Of a stretch of DNA of 64,000 nt, positions 32,496-40,176 are shown piece by piece. Below the pieces are notes generated by a model. The model was not told the DNA's origin, ran no database searches, and saw only the letters and a list, made by a program, of their open reading frames with translations. Position 1 is the first letter of the stretch; each line of letters starts with the position of its first letter. This stretch comes from Epilithonimonas zeae (lineage in GTDB: Bacteria; Bacteroidota; Bacteroidia; Flavobacteriales; Weeksellaceae), in the NCBI RefSeq assembly GCF_023278365.1, contig NZ_CP075338.1, forward strand, positions 2,914,001-2,978,000. The letters are read 5' to 3'. Both the position numbers and the translations under genes were made by a program.

Positions 32496-33260
32496 ATGAG
32501 TAAACCATTGATTCTGGTAACCAATGACGACGGAATTACTGCGCCTGGCATCAGAAAATTAATTAGCATAGTCAACCAAATTGGCGACGTTATTGTTGTA
32601 GCTCCTAATTCTCCTCAAAGTGGAAAAGGTCACGCCATCACCATCAACTCAACTTTAAGTTTCGAGGAATTAAACCTGGATGGACCTCAAAAAGATTTCT
32701 CCTGCTCAGGAACCCCTGTGGATTGTGTGAAAATGGCATTAGATAAAATCCTTCCAAGAAAACCGGATTTGGTAGTTTCTGGAATTAATCACGGTGCGAA
32801 TTCTTCTATCAATGTTATTTATTCCGGAACGATGTCTGCAGCGGTAGAAGCTGGTGTGGAAGGTCTGCAAGCCATCGGATTTTCACTTTCCGATTTGAAA
32901 TGGGAAGCAGACTTTGACCAGGCTGAAGATTTTATTAAAGATATTATTCTTAGAACTTTGGAAAACCCAATGCCTAAAGGAGTTGTCCTGAATGTTAATA
33001 TTCCCAAATTAAACAAGGAAGAAATCAAAGGCATCAAAGTTTGTAAGCAAGCCAACGCCAAATGGGAAGAAAGTTTTGACGAAAGAACCAACCCGCACGG
33101 AAGAAAATATTACTGGTTGACAGGCTATTTCAACAATATGGATGAGTCTGAGGATGCAGACGAAACGGCTTTGGAAAATGGTTATATCAGTATTGTACCT
33201 GTAAAATTTGATTTGACAGCTTACGAATATATGAACGAACTCAATTCAATTTATAAATAA
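32496..33260 (+). CDS. surE: 5'/3'-nucleotidase SurE
   Basis: A metal-dependent nucleoside monophosphatase, 254 residues. The active-site motif ILVTNDDGITAPGI is at the N-terminus (paired Asp and Asn), then APNSPQSGKGHAITI, GTPVDCVKMAL and VSGINHGANSSINVIYSGTM. These are the family motifs in order. The next gene, a Crp-like regulator, begins 6 nt after the stop and is likely co-transcribed. Confidence 0.96.
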   Translation: MSKPLILVTNDDGITAPGIRKLISIVNQIGDVIVVAPNSPQSGKGHAITINSTLSFEELNLDGPQKDFSCSGTPVDCVKMALDKILPRKPDLVVSGINHGANSSINVIYSGTMSAAVEAGVEGLQAIGFSLSDLKWEADFDQAEDFIKDIILRTLENPMPKGVVLNVNIPKLNKEEIKGIKVCKQANAKWEESFDERTNPHGRKYYWLTGYFNNMDESEDADETALENGYISIVPVKFDLTAYEYMNELNSIYK

Positions 33261-33266
33261 AAATGA

Positions 33267-33836
33267 ATGGAGTTTATCAGACAATATTTGCTTTCTAAAG
33301 GCATTCCGCTTACTGAAGAAAACTGGAGGCCTTTTGTGGAGAAAAACTTTAGAAAAGAATACAAGAAAAAAGATATAATTCTTAATAAAGGTGAGGTGGA
33401 TAATTATCTGTCTTTTGTTGAAAATGGAGCAGCAAGGCTCTTCTTTATGAAGGAAAATAAAGAGCTGACTATAAGATTTGTATTTCAAAATCAATTCCTT
33501 ACGGCTTATGATTCTTTTACTCAAAGAACACCTTCCAGATGCGACATAGAAGCATTAACCGATATGGTGGTCTGGCAGATCCATTATGATGATTTGCAGG
33601 AGATCTACAGAACTCAGACTATTGGTAATCTGGTTGGTAGACTGACTGTTGAAGCGCTTTATGTAGAAAAACTAAACAGAGAATTTTCTTTTCTAAGTGA
33701 AACTGCAGAAGAACGATACCTTTCACTTTTGAGAGAGCAGCCAGACCTGTTTCAAAAAATTCCATTGAAGCATATCGCCTCTTATATGGGTATTACGCCA
33801 CAGGCACTTAGCAGAATCAGAAAACGAATTTATTAA
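33267..33836 (+). CDS. Crp/Fnr-family regulator
   Basis: A 189-residue protein. The N-terminal cyclic-nucleotide-binding fold includes KDIILNKGEVDNYLSFVENG and LTIRFVFQNQFLTAYDSF. The C-terminal HTH (IPLKHIASYMGITPQALSRI) ends the protein. Many Bacteroidota relatives have the Y-L-x-L-x-x-x-P pattern seen here (ERYLSLLREQPDLFQ). No iron-sulfur cysteines. Second gene of a surE operon; target genes unknown. Confidence 0.87.
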   Translation: MEFIRQYLLSKGIPLTEENWRPFVEKNFRKEYKKKDIILNKGEVDNYLSFVENGAARLFFMKENKELTIRFVFQNQFLTAYDSFTQRTPSRCDIEALTDMVVWQIHYDDLQEIYRTQTIGNLVGRLTVEALYVEKLNREFSFLSETAEERYLSLLREQPDLFQKIPLKHIASYMGITPQALSRIRKRIY

Positions 33837-33841
33837 CCATG

Positions 33842-33877
33842 GTTCATTTTATTTGAACTAAATAAACTATACTTTTG
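33842..33877 (+). promoter_or_regulatory. Inverted repeat and -7 box after the crp gene
   Basis: GTTCA-N7-TGAAC (33842-33858) is followed by TACTTTTG (33870-33877). It could start a transcript of only about 70 nt ending at the next terminator. Speculative. Confidence 0.3.
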
Positions 33878-33921
33878 CCTAAAATCAATTCTGATTAAAA
33901 AATCCGAATGAGGGAAGAAAG

Positions 33922-33950
33922 GCGTTTAGAGAAATCTGAATGCTTTTTTT
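33922..33950 (+). terminator. Rho-independent terminator with GAAA tetraloop
   Basis: GCGTTTAGA (33922-33930), GAAA, TCTGAATGC (33935-33943), then seven T. All nine positions pair with G-U allowed. It ends the surE-crp transcript or a very short RNA. Confidence 0.8.
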
Positions 33951-33982
33951 AGCAATGATAGAAGGGTAGAAACTAATAAAAA

Positions 33983-34007
33983 AAACCGCTAATCTAATTA
34001 GCGGTTT
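33983..34007 (-). terminator. Terminator of the 34019 gene
   Basis: AAACCGCTAAT (33983-33993) pairs with ATTAGCGGTTT (33997-34007), triloop CTA, A-tract on the plus strand giving U on the minus transcript. Confidence 0.85.
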
Positions 34008-34018
34008 CTATTTTTATA

Positions 34019-34525
34019 TTAATTAAAAGCATTGTCATAAGTCATTGATGAAAAATCGATTTTCAGAATGGCTTTAGAATCTATTGGTGTTCCGTTGCAT
34101 TTGGCTGGAATCCAAGTTTTGCCAACCTTTGTTGCGGCGTCTTTCAAATCTTTAAGGAAAGGTTCGCTGTTCGCCACTTTTGGTCCGGCTTCAACTTTAG
34201 ACAAAATTCCGTCTTTGTTTATGTCAAGTTTTACAAAGAACAATCCATTGATTGAATAAGTGCTCCAATTGACGTTCTGCTGCAATTTTTCTTTCAATTC
34301 TTTGATATATTTATCCGTTCCGCCAGGATACCTCAAACTTTTGAACTGAGAAGGATTACAAGACTCGTCTTTTATTTGATAAATTCCTCTTACACTGTAA
34401 GTCACCGAACTTGTAGAAGCATCCGCCATTGGAATATCGATATTCAAGGATTCTTCAACGTCGTTATTTTGAGCAAAAGCTAATGTAGATATCAGCAGGC
34501 TCAATGAAAATAGTATTGATTTCAT
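34019..34525 (-). CDS. Exported protein with a TonB C-terminal-like domain
   Basis: A 168-residue protein with a signal peptide (MKSILFSLSLLISTLAFAQ). The mature region carries RYPGGTDKYIKELKEKLQQN, GLFFVKLDINKDGILSKVEA and VGKTWIPAKCNGTPI. This pattern resembles the TonB C-terminal (energy-transducer-like) domain used as a free periplasmic protein in Bacteroidota. No membrane anchor follows the signal. Monocistronic; function not known. Confidence 0.65.
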   Translation of the reverse strand: MKSILFSLSLLISTLAFAQNNDVEESLNIDIPMADASTSSVTYSVRGIYQIKDESCNPSQFKSLRYPGGTDKYIKELKEKLQQNVNWSTYSINGLFFVKLDINKDGILSKVEAGPKVANSEPFLKDLKDAATKVGKTWIPAKCNGTPIDSKAILKIDFSSMTYDNAFN

Positions 34526-34589
34526 AGTATTTGATTTATAATAAATTAGAAAGAAATTTTATGCCAAAATAACTCTGATTAGCAACAAA

Positions 34590-35789
34590 TTACAAAACTT
34601 CAATCTGGTTTTTTAATAAATCTTCGAATTCGTCTCTTTTTCTGATAAGATGTGCTTTTCCGTCCAAGAACATTACTTCCGCTGGCTTCAATCTCGAATT
34701 GAAATTCGAACTCATCTCAAAACCATAAGCGCCTGCGTTTCTGAAAACAATCACATCACCTTCTCTTACTTCATTGATTTTTCTGTCCCAAGCAAAAGTA
34801 TCTGTCTCACATATGTTTCCAACCACAGTATAGATTCTTTCCGGACCTTTTGGATTGGATAGGTTTTCGATAATATGATAAGAATCGTAGAACATCGGAC
34901 GAATCAAATGATTGAATCCGGAATTAACACCTACAAAAACGGTCGCTGTAGTTTGTTTGATAACATTGGATTTTACCAGGAAATGTCCACTTTTACTCAC
35001 CAAAAATTTTCCAGGCTCAAACCAAAGCTGGAATTTTTTCCCAGAAGTTTCCTCGTGTTTTTTAATCGCAGCATTAACTTTTTTCCCAAGAGATTTCACA
35101 TCTGTTTCGATGTCGCCGTCTTGATAAGGAACTTTGAAACCGCTTCCCATATCCAGATATTTCAGATTTGGGAAATGTTCTGCCAGTTCGAACATAATAT
35201 CAAGACCTTGAAGAAAGACGTCCGGATCTTTGATCTCGCTTCCTGTGTGCATATGAAGCCCTTCAACATTGATGTTAGTGGATTTCATAACACGTTCGAT
35301 GTGACGAAGCTGATGAATGGAAATGCCAAATTTGGAATCGATGTGACCTGTCGAGATTTTATAATTTCCTCCTGCAAAAATGTGCGGATTGATTCTCACA
35401 AAAATCGGATAAGAACTACCGAATTTATTTCCAAATTGCTCCAAAATCGAAATGTTATCGATATTGATATGAACATTCAGAGACATTGCTTCCTCGATTT
35501 CTGCAAGGTCAACACAGTTTGGTGTGAAAAGGATTCTGTCGTTTGAGAAACCAGCTTTCAAACCCAATTTCACTTCGTTGATAGAAACACAGTCAAGAGA
35601 AGCGCCTAACTTTTCCACGTATTTCAGGATATTGATATTGGTTAAAGCTTTGGCTGCGTAGAAAAATCTTGTGTTCTTCGAGAAAGAAGAAGTCAGTTTT
35701 TCGTATTGTTCGCGTATCGAATTAACGTCATACACATAAACGGGTGTCCCGAATTCTTTTGCTATAGCCAGCAAATCCTGATTTGTCAT
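34590..35789 (-). CDS. lysA: Diaminopimelate decarboxylase
   Basis: The last step of lysine synthesis, converting meso-diaminopimelate to lysine. A 399-residue alanine-racemase-fold PLP enzyme: the PLP lysine is in RFFYAAKALTNINIL, and EGLHMHTGSEIKDPD, FEPGKFLVSKSG, VGNICETDTFAW and FRNAGAYGFEMSSNFN complete the active site. It is preceded by a leader with its own promoter, a lysine-rich small ORF and a terminator 25 nt before the ATG, indicating transcription attenuation by lysine supply (inference). Confidence 0.95.
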   Translation of the reverse strand: MTNQDLLAIAKEFGTPVYVYDVNSIREQYEKLTSSFSKNTRFFYAAKALTNINILKYVEKLGASLDCVSINEVKLGLKAGFSNDRILFTPNCVDLAEIEEAMSLNVHINIDNISILEQFGNKFGSSYPIFVRINPHIFAGGNYKISTGHIDSKFGISIHQLRHIERVMKSTNINVEGLHMHTGSEIKDPDVFLQGLDIMFELAEHFPNLKYLDMGSGFKVPYQDGDIETDVKSLGKKVNAAIKKHEETSGKKFQLWFEPGKFLVSKSGHFLVKSNVIKQTTATVFVGVNSGFNHLIRPMFYDSYHIIENLSNPKGPERIYTVVGNICETDTFAWDRKINEVREGDVIVFRNAGAYGFEMSSNFNSRLKPAEVMFLDGKAHLIRKRDEFEDLLKNQIEVL

Positions 35790-35799
35790 AAGTTAAATT

Positions 35800-35840
35800 T
35801 TTAAAAATAAAAAGGCAGATTCTTACAAAAAGAGTCTGCC
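35800..35840 (-). terminator. Attenuator terminator upstream of lysA
   Basis: On the minus strand GGCAGA (35840-35835 inward) pairs with TCTGCC, then one mismatch, then TCTT/AAGA, followed by a U-rich run; it ends about 20 nt before the lysA ATG. Its 5' arm (ACUCUUU) can instead pair with AAAGAGU at the leader-peptide stop (35870-35864), which would be an antiterminator. Confidence 0.75.
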
Positions 35841-35868
35841 GCAATAGATATCTTATGCATGCAACTCT

Positions 35869-35940
35869 TTATACATTCCAAACCTTAGAGAACCTCACAG
35901 CTCCCTTTTTTCCGATTTTGCTTTGTTTAAAATATTGCAT
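35869..35940 (-). CDS. Lysine-rich leader peptide of lysA
   Basis: ATG 35940 to TAA 35869, 23 residues, with lysines at positions 5, 8, 11, 12 and 19 (FKQSKIGKKGAVRFSK is the core). Five lysines in 23 codons directly upstream of the lysine-producing gene, with the stop codon inside the antiterminator strand, is the layout of a classical attenuator leader. Confidence 0.7.
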   Translation of the reverse strand: MQYFKQSKIGKKGAVRFSKVWNV

Positions 35941-35961
35941 TGCTTTTGTTAAAATTTTTCG

Positions 35962-35992
35962 CAAAATTAGAGTTTATCTGTAAATCCTGCAA
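35962..35992 (-). promoter_or_regulatory. Promoter of the lysA leader transcript
   Basis: Minus strand TTG (35992-35990), 20-nt spacer, TAATTTTG (35969-35962). It predicts a leader of about 165 nt before lysA. Confidence 0.65.
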
Positions 35993-36032
35993 TGTTTTTA
36001 TTTCAAGATTTAAAATTAGGATAATAGAAAGA

Positions 36033-36533
36033 TTATTTTTTCTTTGTTGGTAGTAAATAAACAATTCCGATATTACTTTTAGGAATTCCATCCAGAAGAT
36101 TATTTGTGATTCTTACGTTGTATCCATAAATCACTTTTACACGCATCAAACCAAATCCAATCTCCGGTCTAAAATATAAATTAGAATTTTTAAAGTCTGT
36201 AAAATAAATAAAGTTAGCTCCTAATGCCATTGCTCCAACTCCTCCGGAAACCCAACCTCCAATTTTTGGACCGATGATAAAGTTTTTTCCAGTCAGTAAA
36301 TTAACTTCAGTCGAAACAAAATAAGCAGAAGAAAGCGGGTGATGACCATTGGTTGAATTCTTGTATTTTGCTAAACCAACTTCTACAAAAAGAGAGTTTT
36401 TCCAAAAATTAATTCCTGTAAGAACTGTTAGTTGTCTTTCTGTTTGTAGGGAATCTTTTAAGGATTGAGCAGAAATATTGATGCTCTGAAATATAATAAT
36501 TAAAACAAAAAACCGAAGAATTCTTTTCATCAA
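36033..36533 (-). CDS. Exported protein, probable outer-membrane barrel
   Basis: A 166-residue protein with a signal peptide (MMKRILRFFVLIIIFQSINISAQ). Amphipathic strand-like segments follow: QLTVLTGINFWKNSLFVEVG, FIIGPKIGGWVSGGVGAMAL, NLYFRPEIGFGLMRVKVIYG. The glycine-rich alternating pattern suggests a small beta-barrel. It starts 3 nt after the exonuclease stop, so the two share a transcript. Confidence 0.65.
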   Translation of the reverse strand: MMKRILRFFVLIIIFQSINISAQSLKDSLQTERQLTVLTGINFWKNSLFVEVGLAKYKNSTNGHHPLSSAYFVSTEVNLLTGKNFIIGPKIGGWVSGGVGAMALGANFIYFTDFKNSNLYFRPEIGFGLMRVKVIYGYNVRITNNLLDGIPKSNIGIVYLLPTKKK

Positions 36534-36536
36534 TTT

Positions 36537-37760
36537 TTATTTTTCAGGAAGCGAAGAAATGTCATACTCATTCCTCAAAAGTGCCAACTGCAAATCATTC
36601 TGCAACTCCTGTGTAAATCTAGGCACAGGCAACATCAGCTTTTTGATTTTCTCCAAAGACTGAATCTGATGATACAATTCATAAAACCCAAAACCGATTA
36701 ATTTGCCTTTCTCCAAAACCAAAAATGATTTTTCGCCCAAAGTTCGTCCGGATGACGACCAGATTTCATTCCTTCCTTTGAGATTGATTTTATGAGTGAA
36801 TTCTATCAAATCCTTTAGTTCTTCTCTGGATTTGATGTAATTAATAGCCTTCAAACCTTGCGTAAAACTCTTGAATCTCAGTAAGGGTTTATCTTCCTGA
36901 AGTTTAATTTTCTCAAGAATATATTTGTTCTTTCTGTAAAACAATCCAAAGGTCAATTGTTGTCTTTTTTGGATGCCCTTATTTTGCATCATTAGTTTGG
37001 CAATCAAGTCAGTTCCAGTCAGTTCATAAGAGATTTTCTCTGTCTCTTCCTGGATTTTTTTATACTTCGCTTTATCAGAATCGAAAATTTTCTTGGCAGA
37101 TTTGTAAAGGTCTTCCACAACATCGGAGCTAATGATTTTCCCGTCTGAGTTTTGAAAATATAGAATTCCTCTTTCGTTTGGCAAATCTTCTGTCAAAATC
37201 TGAACTTTGCTAATGTAGTCTTTCTCCAGATTTTCTTCCTGTTGTGATTGGATTATTTCGTTGTTTTTGTCTTTGATAATCAGTAATTTAAACAAATCCA
37301 AAGTTGCTCTTGCGTCCCCACTTGCACGATGCGCTTCACTCAATGGAATGCCGATTGACTTACAAAGTTTACTTAAGGAGTAACTTTTCTCATCCGGAAT
37401 CAGATTTTTAGCTAATGGAATTGTGTCTAAAGTTTTGATTGTGAAGTCGTAACCGAGACGTTTGAACGATTGACGAAGCATTCTGTAATCGAAATCGATA
37501 TTGTGACCAACTAATACAGAGTCCTTGGTTATTTCTACCACACGTTTAGCAATTTCGTGAAATTTCGGAGCTGTAATTACCATTTTTGAGGTAATTCCAG
37601 TCAGCTTTTGCACAAAAGCAGAAATCTCTGCTTCGGGATTCACGAGGGAGATAAATTGGTCTGTAATCTCGTGACCATCAAAACGATAGATGGCAATTTC
37701 TATAATGCTTTCTTTCCTAAAAGGCGCTCCGTTACTTTCTATGTCTATTATTGAATACAA
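36537..37760 (-). CDS. DEDDh 3'-5' exonuclease fused to a degenerate GIY-YIG-like region
   Basis: A 407-residue protein. Residues about 1-165 are a DnaQ-type exonuclease: MYSIIDIESNGAP (acidic pair), VLVGHNIDFDYRMLRQ, and the H-x4-D motif in AHRASGDARATLDLF. The following part (LPNERGILYFQNSDGKIISS, then ISYELTGTDLIAKLMM) resembles the UvrC-type GIY-YIG segment LPxxPGxYxFxNxxGxxxYVGKA, but the catalytic YVGKA part is missing. Such fusions are common in Bacteroidota, usually as a DNA polymerase III epsilon-like protein. The role is probably in DNA repair. A decayed second copy of its first codons lies at 40119-40162. Confidence 0.82.
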   Translation of the reverse strand: MYSIIDIESNGAPFRKESIIEIAIYRFDGHEITDQFISLVNPEAEISAFVQKLTGITSKMVITAPKFHEIAKRVVEITKDSVLVGHNIDFDYRMLRQSFKRLGYDFTIKTLDTIPLAKNLIPDEKSYSLSKLCKSIGIPLSEAHRASGDARATLDLFKLLIIKDKNNEIIQSQQEENLEKDYISKVQILTEDLPNERGILYFQNSDGKIISSDVVEDLYKSAKKIFDSDKAKYKKIQEETEKISYELTGTDLIAKLMMQNKGIQKRQQLTFGLFYRKNKYILEKIKLQEDKPLLRFKSFTQGLKAINYIKSREELKDLIEFTHKINLKGRNEIWSSSGRTLGEKSFLVLEKGKLIGFGFYELYHQIQSLEKIKKLMLPVPRFTQELQNDLQLALLRNEYDISSLPEK

Positions 37761-37827
37761 ATGACTAAATACAAATCCTTTCGCAAATGTAAGGATTTGT
37801 ATTTTGCGAAAGGAGTTTTTTATAAAC

Positions 37828-39585
37828 CTATTGCTTAATAAATTTAGAATGATGTGTTTTTTTATCCGTCGTTATTTTTAAAATATAATTACCAGGTCTT
37901 AGTGCGGATACGTTTATCTTATTATTTTCAATTCCTGATTCTGCTTTTATCAGTCTTCCGGACAAGTCATATATTTTCGTTTTTTTGATTTTTTCTTCCG
38001 AAGCTTGAAGATTAAGTATGTTTTTTACGGGGTTAGGATAGATTTGGATTTTGAGACTTTGTGATTCGTGTGTAGCAAGAGGGTTACAATTTGGGTCATA
38101 AGTGTCGCCGTCAATTTGCCAGTTTTTTGTGTTAATAAGAAAATCTCTTGCGGAAACTGCTTCATTGCTTGAGTAAACCATTGGCGTATTACCGTTAAAA
38201 AGTATATTATTTGGTGTATTGATATTATTTGCCCAGCCAATGAGTGTTTTATTATAATTGTCACAATCTATCCCTGAACCATACAACATAAAATTGTTAA
38301 TCAGTCCGCTGGTAGTGAGATTTTTCAAATTCCATTTTCCGAGATTCTGATTGAATTTATTAGCTGAGAAAAACATACTGCCCATGCCTCTGACGTTGGT
38401 CGTATCCCAATTTTCAATATTCTGATTAAAAAGGATTGCAAGACTAAACATTCCAGTCATATCAGTAACTTTAGAAATATCCCAACTACCGATGGGTTGA
38501 TTGAACGAAAGGGCTGTATAAAACATAAAAGCCATATTCGTTACATTAGAAGTATTCCAATTCCCAATAGGTTTGTCAAATCTGAGCGCGTTTAAAAACA
38601 TATTATACATACTTCTTACTGACGAAGTATCCCAGTTTCCAATATCCCCGTTAAAAATAGTGTTGCTTTGAAACATCGACTCCATACTTGTCACTTTTGA
38701 TGTATTCCAATTATTCAGAGATTGGTTAAAAGAATTAGCCACTTCAAACATATGAGACATATTGGTTACATTCAATGTATTCCATTTTCCAATATTTTGG
38801 TTAAAAGCAAGTGCACCGCTAAACATATAAGACATGTCTGTAACTTTGGAGGTATCCCAATCGGTTATATCCTGATTAAAAATATCCGCAGAAAAAAACA
38901 TAGTTGACATATTGGTTACATTCGATGTATTCCAGTTTGAAATTGATTCATTAAATAAATCGGCATTGTAAAAAGCCCAAGACATGTTGGTTACATTAGT
39001 CGTATCCCAATTATTGATTTGTGAATTAGCTCTCAGTCTCGGACATTGATAAAATAAACGGCTTAAGTCACATCCGGGCAAAAAAACAGGAGTATCCGCA
39101 GCAGTACAATCTAAATAGCTACAGTAGGTAAACTGTATTTTTTTCCAATTAATATTGCCCCATTGTACAATATCCAGTATTTTTTGTGTATCACCATAAG
39201 AGCGTGTTGGTCCCTCACTAGTAATACCGTGAAAAACCATTTGTGAAAAATTACCACTCCCGTTGCTAACCTTAACGTAATAAGTAGCTTCAGAGGTATT
39301 TGGATTAATAGGATTTCCAAAATCCAGCAATATTGCATTCCCTACAGTAGATGTTACATTGTTCAGTATTCCATTATGGGAAGGAAAACCTGCTTCTTCC
39401 CAATAAATTGTATAATCAGTTCCAACACCCGGAAAATATACTTGACTATTAGTAGAGTGCTGCATCTGATTACCAACCCACATAAGGTAACTAGGATTAT
39501 TAGGTTTCCAAATAGTAATAAACTCATTTTGGGAAAAACAATATATAAAGCAAAAAAGAGATAAAAGGAGAGATATTTTTTTCAT
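37828..39585 (-). CDS. BspA-like repeat surface protein with T9SS sorting domain
   Basis: A 585-residue secreted protein. Signal peptide MKKISLLLSLFCFIYCFSQ, an N-terminal region of about 170 residues, then nine tandem 25-residue BspA/DUF285 repeats (consensus NWDTSNVTNMSxMFxxAxxF) and a degraded tenth. The C-terminus is a type A sorting domain (IQIYPNPVKNILNLQASEEK, ALRPGNYILKIT), which directs export through the type IX system and cell-surface attachment. BspA repeats are associated with adhesion. It stands alone, flanked by gene remnants. Confidence 0.88.
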   Translation of the reverse strand: MKKISLLLSLFCFIYCFSQNEFITIWKPNNPSYLMWVGNQMQHSTNSQVYFPGVGTDYTIYWEEAGFPSHNGILNNVTSTVGNAILLDFGNPINPNTSEATYYVKVSNGSGNFSQMVFHGITSEGPTRSYGDTQKILDIVQWGNINWKKIQFTYCSYLDCTAADTPVFLPGCDLSRLFYQCPRLRANSQINNWDTTNVTNMSWAFYNADLFNESISNWNTSNVTNMSTMFFSADIFNQDITDWDTSKVTDMSYMFSGALAFNQNIGKWNTLNVTNMSHMFEVANSFNQSLNNWNTSKVTSMESMFQSNTIFNGDIGNWDTSSVRSMYNMFLNALRFDKPIGNWNTSNVTNMAFMFYTALSFNQPIGSWDISKVTDMTGMFSLAILFNQNIENWDTTNVRGMGSMFFSANKFNQNLGKWNLKNLTTSGLINNFMLYGSGIDCDNYNKTLIGWANNINTPNNILFNGNTPMVYSSNEAVSARDFLINTKNWQIDGDTYDPNCNPLATHESQSLKIQIYPNPVKNILNLQASEEKIKKTKIYDLSGRLIKAESGIENNKINVSALRPGNYILKITTDKKTHHSKFIKQ

Positions 39586-39731
39586 TTGTGTAATTTTTTG
39601 AATAATATAAATGTAACAATTATTTTAAATTTACATTATATATAGATATTGAATAATACAGATTTTCACTATTAATCAGGTTTAAAATATAATTTCATTT
39701 ACATTTTTTTCATAATATTCTAGAGCTATCC

Positions 39732-40037
39732 AAAATAATTCCTTTAATTACAGAAAATATATTATTGTTCTTAGAAAAGTTTGAAGAGGAAAAAAAGGTC
39801 TCTTGAAAAAGAATTAAATATGCAGCAATTAGCCCAAAAATGTGACACAAACGTTTCTTACTTTTCTAAATTTGTCAATCATTATAAGAAAGATAATTTT
39901 ATTTCTTTATATTGGAGTAAAACATTTTATCACTCAGTAAATTGCTCAAAATCCGGGTTAATACCGCGCAAAGCTTCTCTAAAAATTTCAAAGAAAAATA
40001 TAATATATCACCTTCTTATTTTTTAAAGTTTAAATAA
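39732..40037 (+). pseudogene. Remnant of an AraC-type (TPR-AraC) regulator C-terminus
   Basis: Three reading-frame segments together spell an AraC-family DNA-binding domain. LLFLEKFEEEKK comes first (frame shifts at the seven-A run 39790-39796), then LEKELNMQQLAQKCDTNVSY and FVNHYKKDNFIS. A shortened middle follows, and after a second shift near 39958, NTAQSFSKNFKEKYNISPSY to the stop at 40037. About 20 residues of the middle are missing. The N-terminal half of such regulators is absent. Confidence 0.75.
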
Positions 40038-40118
40038 ATAATCTGAAGTAAGTATTTGATAATTCCCATACAATATACTTAATGCAAATTTAATCATATA
40101 CACATTTCGTATGTTTTT

Positions 40119-40162
40119 CCGAAAAGCGCTCTGTTACTTTCTATATCTATTACTGAGTACAT
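40119..40162 (-). pseudogene. Fragment of a second exonuclease gene start
   Basis: On the minus strand it reads MYSVIDIESN, as in the exonuclease at 37760 (MYSIIDIESN). About 44 bp align at roughly 85 percent identity with one deleted base, and the similarity ends beyond. It is a scar of duplication or rearrangement. Confidence 0.65.
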
Positions 40163-40176
40163 CTACATTTTTCCTT

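Noticed and set aside
34875-35546. 223-codon plus-strand ORF within lysA
   Set aside because: Antisense shadow; lysA motifs occupy the other strand throughout.
35790-35992. L-box lysine riboswitch upstream of lysA
   Set aside because: The leader is too short and lacks the L-box conserved segments; the lysine-rich ORF explains the layout better.
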